Program-made: the position numbers and the translations under genes
DNA from: Torymus aiolomorphi
Lineage: Eukaryota; Arthropoda; Insecta; Hymenoptera; Torymidae
Reading direction: 5' to 3'
Length of the DNA: 64,000 bases
Assembly (NCBI GenBank): GCA_036365515.1
Contig: CM070876.1
Coordinates: 109,836,810 to 109,900,809 of the forward strand
Notes under the pieces: model-generated
Databases searched by the model: none
What the model was told of the DNA's origin: nothing
The model's input: only the letters and a program-made list of their open reading frames with translations
Shown: positions 10,944 through 23,296 of the stretch, piece by piece
Layout: each line of letters opens with the position of its first letter
Position numbering within the stretch: position 1 is the stretch's first letter

Positions 10944-11132
10944 ATGGCCGACAAAGATATTGTCAGCCGGCGTGTTTGGATTTTTATCGCTAAAAGATAC
11001 CAGGAAATTTGTAGAACAATTTCGAAAAAGTACATCTTTTCCAGAAAGTACATCGTGTCGAAAAATCGGCGCATAATTACCTTACGAAAAAACCGCTGCC
11101 AATTCATTGGCACCTGGCTTCCTCAAAATTAA
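10944..11132 (+). CDS. Hypothetical small basic protein, weak
   Basis: A 62-residue frame starts at an ATG in a good animal start context (CACAATGGCC). It is rich in Arg and Lys and has no signal peptide, membrane segment or domain that I recognise. It stands alone between AT-rich repeats, and I see no splice partner or polyadenylation signal. It may be a chance frame or a worn piece of a mobile element; I include it only because its start context and composition are better than those of its neighbours. Confidence 0.2.
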   Translation: MADKDIVSRRVWIFIAKRYQEICRTISKKYIFSRKYIVSKNRRIITLRKNRCQFIGTWLPQN

Positions 11133-12635
11133 TTTATTGATTCATTGAATTAATTTTTAAAACCAAATTTGAAAATTACTGCACCTATTTATGACATAAT
11201 TCGAACTAAATTGATTTATCAATATTAAATATTTTTTTAAATTGTATATAAAAATTAAAAATTATTAATACAAATATATAATTATAAAAATAGTAACTTT
11301 TTTTATTCGATAGTAGACCATGTCTCTCTATATATTATTTTGAACTTGTTCTCATCTATTACTTAAAATTAATATATCGTTACTAAATTATCTATTAATT
11401 TTCTAAAATTTTAAATGAATGAATTTTGTGAATTTTAGTATATAAGTTATTATGTAATATATTTTGTAAGAATATAACAATTCTACGCTAACTTAAATAC
11501 TTTTTTCTTTTTTACCTATTTATAATTACTATTTATAATTTCGTTATTTCATATTCGCACATGTATCCACACGTAACAATAATTATAATGTTTAAATTAT
11601 ATATAAAAACAAACCGTTTTCAAGAAATTGCAATTTCAAAAAAGGGTTAAAAAAATTTTGAAAAATTTCTATCTTAAATATCCTTGAAAATAATCGATCA
11701 ATCATGCTCAAATTCTGTACACATATTGCCTATCTTACATGCAAATTCTTTTATAAATTTCGGGCTAATCCAACGATCTATTCTCGAGAAATTACGATTT
11801 CAAAAAAAAGTTTAAAAAAATTTAACTTAAAATATCTCTGAAATCTATCAACCAATCATTTTGCCCAAAGAACTCACTTGATTCGTTTACAAAATCTACC
11901 TCCTCACGGAATTTCTAAGCAATTAAGTAAATTTTACTCTAGTTATGCAACGACAAAAAAATCACTTTTTATTAATTATTTTTCTTCTAAAAAAATAATC
12001 AATAAAAAAACATGAAAATTTAGGAAATTATTGTACTCAATATTCTTCTCAACCAAAAAAATATTTATGTCAATATTTTTTTTCAACTTCGAAATATAAC
12101 CTATTTTCAAAAATTGACGTTTTTATCAATAATTTATGACCAAATATAGTTATCGACTTTTTTTTTAATTGTAGAAAATTTTATCCTGCATAAAGTGAAA
12201 TCATAATATATTAAGAATATTAGTTCTAAATATTTAAAAATACGAAAATAAAAATTTTCAAAATTGAAAAATGGCTATAAAAAAAAGAAAATCGACATTA
12301 ACAAAAATAGACTATTGACCCCAGCTGCGGAAGCAAAATGTAAAAAAATGTTCCCTCTCTGGTTAAAATCGGTCGATTAGATCATGAGATATCCGCGTAT
12401 ACGGGCATACACACGCACACACATCCATACGGCCATTTTCTAAAAATATCGTATTTCGATTCCAAATGTGCTAAACAACATTCCTAACACATTTTCTCCA
12501 AAATTTTTTTTTTTACTATCACAATGGTTCCTTTAGAAGGAAGCAAAAATCGCGCAATTAATCACGCGATTTTCTCAGTAGGAAGACTCCGCTTAATATG
12601 CCAAATAATGATATCCTGTGATGTCAGTAGTTGCC
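11133..12635. repeat. AT-rich dispersed repeat material with a ~180-bp duplication
   Basis: Two degenerate units at about 11610-11780 and 11785-11950 share GAAATT.C.ATTTCAAAAAA, a TTAAAATATC block and a CAATCAAT.. block. Around 12350-12440 there is a conserved-looking segment (GGTCGATTAGATCATGAGAT, then a CA-rich run). A TTCCTTTAGAAGGAA palindrome lies at about 12530-12544; similar GAAGGAAGC palindromes occur near 10 and 14075. No genes. Confidence 0.45.
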
Positions 12636-12881
12636 CTTGATGAGAGAAGAAAACGTTTACTCTAAATAACGTATATTTACAATTAACTTACGGGCTACAT
12701 TTTGGTCAAAATATACGGAGAAATTTTAGTCAAATGTGATATGTTAATAGTTAATATACGTATGGTAACTATGAACATATCATATTTGACTCAAATTTCC
12801 CCATATAATTCGACCAAAATGTAGCCCGTAACTTAATAGTAAATATACGTTATTTGGAGGAAACGTTTTCTTCTCTCAGTG
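12636..12881. mobile_element. Palindromic element of the CACTGAGAG family
   Basis: The arms are long inverted copies: GAGAGAAGAAAACGTTTAC and ACGGGCTACATTTTGGTC on the left, with their inverses on the right. The right end reads CTTCTCTCAGTG followed by TA, matching the termini of the element at 43659-44640. The left end is diverged. The centre contains TTAATATACGTATGG. Non-coding. Confidence 0.7.
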
Positions 12882-12896
12882 TACACAATATTGTCG

Positions 12897-13455
12897 GCTT
12901 AGTGGAAAAAGCGGACACGTCGATTTTTCGTTGGAAAAGCGGACACGTTGATTTTTCGTTGAAAAAGCGGACACGTCGATTTTTCCTATACAAAAAAGAT
13001 ATGGGCTTGAGATTGTCATCTCCAATGATTAGCCGATTTAAAATATACATGTAAAATTTTATTGGCCCACAATACGACGCGCGAGGCGCGCATTCACACT
13101 ACTAGTGATTAAAAAAGTGAGCACGTCGATTTTGCATTGAAAAAGCGGACACCTGGCACCTGAATTTTTTTTCTCTTTATTATAAAAGATTAACTTGATA
13201 AATGTACAATTCAAGCCTCGATACCATAGAATACATAAATAAAGTATAAAGCGAGCCAGATGATTTTCCAGTGTCAGTTGATCTCAATAATAATTTAAAT
13301 AGTAATAAACTCCGGCCCGAAATGTTCACCTTTTCAACTAAAAATCAACGTGTTCACTTTTTCAACTAAAAATCGACGTATTCGCTTTTTCAACTAAATA
13401 TCAACATATTCGCTTTTTCAACTAAAAATCGACGTTTCCGCTTTTTAAATCGATG
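12897..13455. repeat. Inverted minisatellite of ~30-bp units
   Basis: Three or more units of AAAAAGCGGACACGTCGATT-type lie at about 12905-12988, plus one at about 13118-13150. Inverted units (AATCGACGTGTTCGCTTTTT-type) lie at about 13328-13450. The halves could fold back. A similar unit block occurs at 25146-25236. Confidence 0.75.
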
Positions 13456-14060
13456 TGTTTAAAGTTCTGAACCTTTATCGTGAACAAAATATCGAAAATT
13501 TCTAAATTCAGTTTTTTTGATATTATCTCTTAGAGATATGCATAAAACATGTACAAACTGCAAAATAAGTTATTTCCAAAGTGATTATCTCCCCCAAATC
13601 ATCCCTAAAATCACCACGGCTAGACCATACATGAAAAAAAAAAAATTCATAACAGAGGTTATTAATTTAAGACAAATTTTATGGTTGATATTTCTTCCAG
13701 ATATTGCCATAGCCTTGTAAAAAAATTGGCGATATGTAAATCGATCAGAAACCTTTTGCTTCAGTGGTGTTAAGGGGCTGAAATAGCGAAAAAAATACAC
13801 GAAAGATACCGAAAATAATCAGCTCTGGGGAGTTTAGTAATTCGAGACAAAGTTTATGGCTGAAAATAATTTATTATGTTGCTATGAACTTGTAAAAAAA
13901 TTGTAGACATGAAAATTGATCCAGAACCTTTGGGGTGTGCAAAGGGGTTAAAATAGAGAAAAATACACAAAAAATACCGAAAAAAATCAGTTCTCGAGAG
14001 TTTATTAACTCGAGACAAATTTTATAGATGAAAATAATTCATTAGCTATGAAATTTTACT
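13453..14060 (+). repeat. Dispersed repeat next to the minisatellite (copy 1)
   Basis: It matches the reverse complement of 24776-25145, including CATGTACAAACTGCAAAATA, AGTGATTATC and CAGATATTGCCATAGCCTTG-like blocks. An internal duplication of about 180 bp repeats the block 'AGGGG.T.AAATAG.GAAAAA.TACAC'. Its left end resembles the GTGTTTGAA...GAAC end of the element at 8370. Non-coding. Confidence 0.7.
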
Positions 14061-15437
14061 ATTACAAAGCTTCCTCTAGGAGGAAGCATTTTGTTGGTTA
14101 GAAATTTAACTGGAATCAGAACAGTATTCATAGTCCTTCATTGTTAACAACAGATAAACTTTTAATACTTGTTTGTCATACAAAACCAAATTTCAAGTGA
14201 TTAATACTATTTATACTTATATTTTTAGTTGAAATATTTCATTATTCCAAACTTTATGGGTTTTATTCTGCCCAATCAGTCAAGATCGTTGGCGAAAATC
14301 TGAAGTCAGCATCGACCAATCGGGAGCTCCTTTTAAATGGATTTGGCCAATCGGAAAGGTTTTATTTTGGCTTCACATTTCCTTCATCATTCTTTTAAGA
14401 GAGGAATATATTCGTAATAATAGACTAATATAAAATATAACTGGGAAAAATGATTTTTTTTACTTTAGTATGCCAAAACTTATTCCATCGCCATAATACT
14501 TTATTTGTCATAAATTAATTAACAAACAAAAATGGTTTTGGTTTTTCTATTTTTTCGTACCTCCATTACGTCTTCGAAAATGTTCTTCAGAAAACTGTAA
14601 GCAAAATTAGTTTTTGATATACGTGTCCGTAATATTCGATTCTACTGATCCTTTTGCCGACGTAAAATAAGATTTCACGTTCCCGATTTTCAAAATCGAA
14701 TGACGGGCAAGCATATCCAAATAGCATATTGTGCAACAAGGGGAGAAAATGAGCTGAAAACTCCTCACCTGAGTATGAAATACCTTTACTTTCCGTGTTA
14801 AGTACACAATTTTTTATTAACGAATCCATGAGAGGTTCTTTTTGTATGCATGAAAGTTGTGTAGGCATAGGGGATCGCGCATTTCGAGTCATGTACTATG
14901 CAGTTACCAATCATTGCATTTTCTGTGTTTATTTGCATAGCTTATTACAAATATATCCGCCTTTTTTATATTTATTATTAATCGAAACGTAATTTTTTTC
15001 AATTGTTTGTATAAGTGGTAATAACTCTTGTTATTTTACCATTGAAACTTTAAAAATTATCTTATATCATTCTAAACAAGCCAAGAAAGTATAGAATATA
15101 TAAATTTTACACTAAGAGAACAATTTTACAAAATTAAGTTGTAGGTACTTAGCGGGGAAATAATTTTTTCTCGCTGAATTTTCAAAAAATGGATTTTTTT
15201 CATCTTTTCTCAACTTATGCTCGGAATGCGCGATTTTCTCTGCGACTTTTAGTCCTGAAAAAAGGCGTGTTTCAAGCAACTGTCAAAAAAACATACTATT
15301 TTGCCGCGAACAAGTATAAGACCATGGTACCATGTAAAGTAACACCAATCCTTCTGTTAGGTGCGCCTAATGTAACTTCTTTTCTCATTTAATTAAAGTT
15401 TAGAAAATATAGTTTCTTCTTATATTAATAGTATATT
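14061..15437. other. AT-rich region without a supported gene
   Basis: A GCTTCCTCTAGGAGGAAGC palindrome lies at about 14069-14087. The minus-strand open frame at 14587-14892 (101 codons) has no domain that I recognise and no splice or promoter support. The rest is AT-rich. Confidence 0.4.
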
Positions 15438-15546
15438 TCGATACAAGTGCGAAAGTGTTGATTCTAGCACGAGTGTGGTTTGTCGCCCGAGCGAAGCGAA
15501 GGTGACAAGCACACGAGTGTAGAACAATCTTTCGTACGTGTATCGA
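15438..15546. repeat. Imperfect hairpin with a GCGAAGC apex
   Basis: TCGATACAAGTGCGAAAG at the left end pairs with CTTTCGTACGTGTATCGA at the right end. Inner blocks GAGTGTGGTTTGTC and GACAAGCACAC also pair. The apex contains GCGAAGC at 15491-15497. It could be a small mobile element or a structured element; the family is not recognised. Confidence 0.6.
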
Positions 15547-16455
15547 ACGATATATCTATACAGAGGGCGTAAACGCGATTTGAAAAATTTATCTATATGT
15601 AAAATCGCATTTTAGGCATACTGAATCGAAAAAATATGATTATGTATGTACTGATATCATCCATTACATCTATGACCTACGAGATGCATTTCGCATACGT
15701 TACGAAATTTAGCGTACGTTACCCAAGCAGAGAAAATTACTTGCATCGGCGAAAAATTTTCCTGTTAATTTTTCTAAAAAAAAAAATGCTCGTGCATCCG
15801 ATAAAGATCGGAATTTCGTGTCAATGACTGGAGATTTTTCGAAAAATACAATATTATAGAAACGAAAAATTACAATTGAAAATCAGATTTGACAATATAA
15901 CGATGTCATTCTTAATAATGTATGCAACAGCAGAAACAATAAGTTCTGTCGGGTTTAAATTTCTTTGAAATCCTGAAATCTACTCATTACATACTAATGA
16001 TTTTACAGTCGCTTTTATTTTACATAATATGAAAACTCAATTGTTGCCAACTCTTAATGCGATTTTACACACGTATATCGTATATATAATATCACCACGG
16101 AAAATTGTGATTTGAAAAAAAAACAATGGAACAATTCACATCTGAAATATATTTGGGATTTATGAACCAATCTTTGCAGCGAACAAACTAGTGTGATAAA
16201 TGTGTAAACTCTCCTTAATAAAATTGATATTAAATTTTAATCTCATATTTACTCCACCTATCCATACAGAAAGAAATTTTATTATTTTTAAAAATGGGTT
16301 TTCTCTCTGAGATAAATTAAGATCAACAGTATTTAACAAATTATAAACCTTTCATGATATACATAAAAAATATTTCAAAATCATACATCTATTTCTATTT
16401 TTTAGATTAATCTATTACATAAAATCACGTTTTAGTCAATACTATATTATAACTA
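15547..16455. other. AT-rich spacer, no feature seen
   Basis: There are only short chance open frames and no shared repeat that I can see. Confidence 0.5.
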
Positions 16456-19400
16456 CCCTGTTGAAAATATCCACGCGGATTTCCACGTGGATAATCCATG
16501 TGGATATCCTCGTGGATTTCCACGTGGATTGACATGGATTCCACATGGATTCAAATGGATATCCGCGTGGATCATCCACGCAGATATCCATGATGAAAAT
16601 CCATGTGGATTATTTGAAATCCATGTGGATTCCGAGAACCAGCCCGATTTGAAAAATCCACGTGGCTTCCAACTAATCCACATGGATGTAGACAATTCGG
16701 CTGAAAAAATTCATATGAGACTCACTTGAATCTCACGTGATTCTCAGGTGAGTCATGCCAAATTCTCATGTAAGTCTCATGCGAGTCTCATGTTTCCACT
16801 AACAATATTAAATGAATTAATACTATTTGTTACTGTAATTAATTGTTTAAATTAATTTAATCGTTTTAATTTATTTTCTAATATGAAACTAGAGATGTAA
16901 ATAAAACAAACTGAAAAAATTAAACAGATGTATATATTTTTAAATGTTTTATTTTATAAAAGTATAAAAATATGTATTTCGGTACAAATAGTATTTTCGC
17001 CACCCTGAATATGGCCAAATAGAGCGTATACCCTATTGAAAAAAATCTTGTGATCAATTACATGATTTTTTCCAAAATCCGGGAATATGCTCTGCTTGAT
17101 ATATAACTCAATTTATTTATTATTTAGCAGTTTAATACTGCTTATAAATGAAGAATAACAGTTTAATGAAACTTTGAACGATAATATATTATCGTGCAAA
17201 TGTTTCATTAGAATGTTAGTATAATTATTTGCAAGTATTACATTTTAAAAAATAATCAATTTAATTAAAAATATAGAATTAACTTTATTATTATAACAAT
17301 TGTAATGTACCGATACAACTGTAAGTAAATAATAGAGACATGTAACATACCTGCAACATTAGAATAATGTTATTGATGATATTCTGTTTAATGTGGAAAA
17401 AGAAGAAACGATGTTCAACGAGCCTTGTGCTCGCGCTCTCGACGTTGACCCGTGATAGCAAATTCACACAAGGCCGGCGCCGAGCGCGCGCCCACGTGTA
17501 CTCGATATTAGTAGATACCGCAAGAACAGTCACGATGGCGACGGCGACATGGCGCGCGAGGAGGCGACGTCTTGGCGATGTTGTCCCCGTTGACAGAACT
17601 CAGCTGAAATTTTGCGTCAAACCTCATATAACAGAACAAAGTCGAAAGTATCTTTCAAATTTGTGTCCTGACTGGTCTTGGTGAATTCACATATAGTTAT
17701 AAAGGCACTTCACATATGAAAGAGTATTGACATGTGGATGGCTTTACTATAGTTTATAAATTTTAATCAATTTTTAAATAAATTGTTTGTACATTCATTA
17801 TTATATTTCATATAATTGAGGTTTTTTGTCCACCACTCACTGTTATAGTCTAATATACATTTTAAAATATTTTAAATTATATATTTATTCATTTTGTTAT
17901 TTTGTTATAGGCACATCTCCTTTGAGATCCACAATTCAGTTGTTCGTTGATAGATTTAAGACTTGGGTGGCTTTAGCGTAAGAAATATATTTGGACCCAA
18001 TGAACTAAATAATATTATAGATCTCTTATACAAGATGACCAAAATCAACTTTAATCATGTGCAAACTGTAGCTAAAGAGACCAAGTACCTATAATATAAG
18101 CATACAAAATTTTCTAATTACATAGAATATTTTATATACTCATGGCTACGTAGTGCCTTTAGTTACAACTTTTATTAGTCGATAAGTCACTTATGCGCTG
18201 GGTGACTTTATCGCAGGAAATATTGGGATTATATGGACAAAATACCTTGATCATATTTGACTATAACAGTTATGACATGTATGTATTATTTTTACAAATA
18301 AAATTTTTATTTAACATGACATTTTTACAAAATCATACTTACATTTTCTTTTATTTTAAAATAATGTTTTAATAAAATACTTCACCATTATGGTCACAAA
18401 GAATCATATCACATATGATGCTATTAGGTCCATCGGGTTCTAATATATCCAGCGGTAAAGTCACTCATCCTATATTAAGTACTTATAAATGTGGATTTTT
18501 TATAACCAATTATGGTATTAATTTATTTATATTAGGACTCGTTCTATGTATAAATGAATAATGTGAAAGAGTTTAAATTATACGATGACTCATATTAAAT
18601 AGTATTGACATGTGCGTAGCTTGGACTGTACTTTCTTTAATGTTATATTTATACTTATTCGCAAGTATTTTATACATAATACTATATAAGTTATTGTTAT
18701 AAAATTTACAGCTAAAGAAGAAACCCATGCATTATTGTTTAATGCTTCTTAAGTTCTCATAAATGTGGATTTTTATAATAAATTATGGTATTAATTTATC
18801 TATATTATGACCAGTTCTATTTATAAATGAATAATGTGAAAGAGTTAAAATTATATAATTACTCATATTAAATAGTATTGACATGTGCGTAGCTTGGACT
18901 GTACTTTCTTTAAAGTTATATTTATGTTTATTTGCAAGTATTTTATATATAACTCTATACAATTTCCAACAAAAAGAAGTAAACTATTGCCAAGAAAGAA
19001 ATTATTGCCAAATGATACTTGTTCATTAAAGTATATTGTTTTACAGCTTGTTTATTAAATGCAGCAATACATTAAAAACAATATTATATTCATAACATAT
19101 AACCTTTTACAAACTGTAAGCTCTATTTTAATGATTAAATAGCATTTAGCAATAATGTATTGGAGACAGGATAGAATAAAAAAAACATGAAAGTTTAAGG
19201 CCTTACCTAGATATAAACCTGGAGAATATAATAAGCGTGAAGGTGACGGCTAGACTTAACCTATAGGCAACCAGAGGCAACGTCTGCGAGAAACTCAGCA
19301 TGACCTCAGAGATTACAGCATGGACAGCAGCAGGTCTTTCTTCAAGAAGCCACAATGAACCCTCTCTCTCACGTTCGGACTTCTGTCGTCATAACTCTTG

Positions 19401-22400
19401 AAGCATAAGCACCGGTTGCAACACGCGGCATTTGATTATGACTGTCGCGCACATGCATTTCCGTACAGGCGTCCCTCTCTCTTCCTCTCTCTTCCTCTCT
19501 CTCTCTAGTTCTCAAACTCTCAATAAACACATGTGGGCGCTGTAGTCATCAAACAACGTGTTGCAACTTGCGCTCTCGTGTTCATGGGTTACGAGTAACG
19601 ATTAATGACGTGAAAGAGGGTTCATTGTGGCTCCTTTAAGAAAGACATGCTGCTGGCCTTGCTGTCATCTCTGTTGCCATGCCGAGTTTCTCGCAGACGT
19701 TGCCTATAGGTTAAGTCTAGTTGCCACCTTCGCGCTTATTATGTTCTTCAGGTTTATATCTAGGTAAGGCCTTAAACTTTCATGTATTTTTTATTCTGGC
19801 CTGTCTCCAATACATTATTGCTAAATGCTATTTAATCAATAAAATAGAGCTTACAGTTTGTAAAAGCTGCCTATGAAAATAATATTGTTTTTAATGTATT
19901 GCTGCATTTAATAAACAAGCTGTAAAACTATATACTTTAATGATTAAGTATCATTTAGCAATAATGTGTGGGTTTCTTCTTTTATTGGAAATTGTATAGA
20001 GTTATATATCAAATACTTGCGAATAAGTATAAATATAACATTAAAGAAAGTACAGTCCAAGCTACGCACATGTCAATACTATTTAATATGAGTAATTATA
20101 TAATTTTAACTCTTTCACGTTATTCATTTATAAATAGAACTGCTCATAATATAGATAAATTAATATCATAATTTATTATAAAAAATCTACATTTATGAGT
20201 ACTTAAGAAGCATTAAACAATAAAGCATGGGTTTCTTCTTTAGCTGTAAATTTTATAACAATAACTTATATAGTATTATGTATAAAATACTTGCGAATAA
20301 GTATAAATATAACATTAAAGAAAGTACAGTCCAAGCTACGCACATATCAATACTATTTAATATGAGTCATCGTATAATTTAAACTCTTTCACATTATTCA
20401 TTTATACATAGAACTAGTCCTAATATAAATAAATTAATACCATAATTAATTATAAAAAATCCACATTTATAAGTACTTAATATAGGATGAGTGACTTTAC
20501 CGCTGGATATATTAGAACCCGATGGACCTAATGGCATCATATGTGATATGATTCTTTGTGACCATAATGGTGAAGTATTTTATTAAAACATTATTTTAAA
20601 ATAAAAAAAAATGTAAGTATGATTTTGTAAAAATTTCATGTTAAATGAAAATTTTATTTGTAAAAGTAATATGTACATGTCATAACTGTTATAGTCAAAT
20701 ATGATCAAGGTATTTTGTCCATATGATCCCAATATTTCCTGCGATAAAGTCACCCAGCCCATAAGTGACTTATCGACTAATAAAAGTTGTAACTAAAAGC
20801 ACTACGTAGCCATGAGTATATAAAATATTCTATGTAATTAGAAAATTTTGTATGCTTATAGGTACTTGGTCTCTTTAGCTACAGTTTGCATTAAAGTTGA
20901 TTTTGGTCCTCTTGTATAAGAGATCTACAATATTATTTAGTTCATTGGGTCCAAATATATTACTTACGCTAAAGCCACCCAAGTCTTAAATCTATCAACG
21001 AACAACTGAATTGTGGATCTCAAAGGAGATGTGCCTATAACAAAATAACAAAATGAATAAATATATAATTTAAAATATTTTAAAATGTATATTAGACTAT
21101 AACAGTGAGTGGTGGACAAAAAACCTCAATTATATGAAATAAAATAATGAATGTGCAAACAATTTATTTAAAAATGGATTAAAATTTATAAACTATCCAC
21201 AATATTAATAAAGTCATCTACATGTCAATACTCTTTTATATGTGAAGTGCTTTTATAACTATATGTGAATTCACCAAGACCAGTCAGGACACAAATTTGA
21301 AAGATACTTTCGACTTTGTTCTGTTATATGAGGTTTGACGCAAAATTTCAGCTGAGTTCTGTCAACGGGGACAACATCGCCAAGACGTCGCCTCCTCGCG
21401 CGCCATGTCGCCGTCGCCATCGTGACTGTTCTTGCGGTATCTACTTATATCGAGTACACATAGGCGCGCTCGGCGCCGGCCTCGTGTGAATTTGCTATCA
21501 CGGGTCGGCGTCGAGAGCGTGAGCACGAGGCTCGTTGAACATCGTTTCTTCTTTTTCCACATTAAGCAAAATATGATCAATAAAATTATTCTAATGTTGT
21601 AGGTGTGTTACATGTCTCTATTATTTACTTACAGTTGTATCGGTACATTACAATTGTTATAATAATAAAGTTAATTCTATATTTTTAATTAAATTGATTA
21701 TTTTTTAAAATGTAATACTTGCAAATAATTATACTAACATTCTAATGAAACATTTGCACGATAATATATTATCGTTCAAAGTTTTATTAAACTGTTATTC
21801 TTCATTTATAAGCAGTATTAAACTGCTAAATAATAAATAAATTGAGTTATATATCAAGCAGAGCATATTCCCGGATTTTGGAAAAAATCATGTAATTGAT
21901 CACAAGATTTTTTTCAATAGGGCATACGCTCTATTTGGCCATATTCAGGGTGGCGAAAATACTATTTGTACCGAAATACATATTTTTATACTTTTATAAA
22001 ATAAAACATTTAAAAATATATACATCTGTTTAATTTTTTCAGTTTGTTTTATTTACATCTCTAGTTTCATATTAGAAAATAAATTATAACGATTAAATTA
22101 ATTTAAACAATTAATTACAGTAAAAAATAGTATTAATTCATTTAATATTGTTAGTGGAAACATGAGACTCGCATGAGACTTGCATGAGAATTTGGCATGA
22201 CTCACCTGAGAATCACGTGAGATTCAAGTGAGTCTCATATGAATTTTTTCAGCCGAATTGTCTACATCCATGTGGATTAGTTGGAAGCCACGTGGATTTT
22301 TCAAATCGGGCTGGTTCTCGGAATCCACATGGATTTCAAATAATCCACATGGATTTTCATCATGGATATCCGCGTGGATGATCCACGCGGATATCCATTT

Positions 22401-22497
22401 GAATCCATGTGGAATCCATGTCAATCCACGTGGAAATCCACGAGGATATCCACATGGATTATCCACGTGGAAATCCGCGTGGATATTTTCAACAGGG
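16456..22497. mobile_element. 6-kb palindromic (foldback-like) element with ~3-kb arms
   Basis: It starts CCCTGTTGAAAATATCCACG, ends with the inverse, and is flanked by TA at 16454-16455 and 22498-22499. The arms can be followed inward to a centre near 19477; matched pairs include 16980-17110 with 21840-21970, 17390-17690 with 21250-21560, 17930-18260 with 20730-21030, 18360-18600 with 20380-20580 and 19200-19400 with 19600-19770. Near the ends are degenerate TCCACGTGGA motifs and then a TCTCACGTGA-type array. GC-rich blocks near 17400-17600 and 21360-21560 look like captured sequence. The centre at about 19468-19505 is a CTCTCTTC-rich tract. No open frame is long enough for a transposase. 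Confidence 0.9.
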
Positions 22498-22659
22498 TAT
22501 TAACGCCACTTTTCTCACATTATGAAGAATTTCACTTGGCTTTAAGTACGTTAATTATTTAACGTATAACTAACATTAGTTTTAATGTACAAAAAAAGAA
22601 ATAAACAGAATTAGAAAAATTACTCTTAAATGAAAAAACAAATTTTTACTATTAAATTG
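22498..22659. other. Short AT-rich spacer
   Basis: Nothing recognised. Confidence 0.5.
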
Positions 22660-23003
22660 GAGCGAAGTGGGAAAATCGGAAAGAGATTGCGCCCGGCTGG
22701 CGTTGGCGTTGGCTCGCACCGTTCGCGCGACTCCGCTACGCTCGAACATATAATATTACTTGAATAATACATAATACTTGAGTCGAGACGGAGTGGGGGA
22801 AGCGGTAGAAGGTGGTTCGGCTGACGCAGCTCACGAGAGTCGGCGGCGCTCGAACAAAACTGTATACAGCGCGTGATCAGTTCCTGTAATCGCTGCAGAG
22901 TGGGGAGAAACGGAGAGAGTCGGCACGGCCGTCCCGCTGACTCGCGTGAGTCCCCTGCGCTCGAACCTCGAACATGTGAGAGCGTCCGCCGCAGAAGCGG
23001 CGG
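22660..23003 (+). repeat. GC-rich tandem repeat, three ~110-bp units, ending in a perfect hairpin
   Basis: Each unit carries a GGAGTGGGG/GGAGCGAAGTGGG block, a CGGCTG/CGGCTGG block and a CGCTCGAACA block (for example near 22750, 22850 and 22960). The third unit ends in CCGCCGC-AGAA-GCGGCGG (22986-23003). The open frames here are by-products of the composition. Confidence 0.65.
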
Positions 23004-23097
23004 TAAAATAATTTTACAGTCACAGTATATGCACAATAGGATTGTTTTTTACGCTTATTTATTTATTTTTTGTTTTTTTGTTAACGGTTCTCATGAA

Positions 23098-23296
23098 ATT
23101 AAAAATATGGGACTAATATGGGAACTATATGGGATACTGGTGGGAATACTATGGCCCGATTCCAGCCCGAATTCGGCTCAGGCGCCGGGGCCGAGTATCT
23201 CCCATATATTGCTCTAATATGGCTTGCAATGGCCCATATATTGCCCATACTTGTCCAACACTGTGGGCAATATATGGCCCACAATTTTTTTTTCGC
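23098..23296. mobile_element. Probable palindromic element filled with GGCCCATATATTG motifs
   Basis: Degenerate ATATGGG(C) motifs on the left face inverted GCCCATAT motifs on the right. The core is GC-rich (GGCTCAGGCGCCGGGGCC). The right end reads TTTTTTTCGCGGG, like the CCCGCG-type ends seen elsewhere in the window; the left end is unclear. Non-coding. Confidence 0.5.

Noticed and set aside
14587..14892. A 101-codon minus-strand frame
   Set aside because: There is no domain, no promoter or splice support, and no second copy; not convincing as a gene.
16453..16729. 80-codon frames rich in Trp, His and Pro on both strands, repeated near 22224-22503
   Set aside because: They are translations of the CCACGTGG motif array in the palindrome arms.
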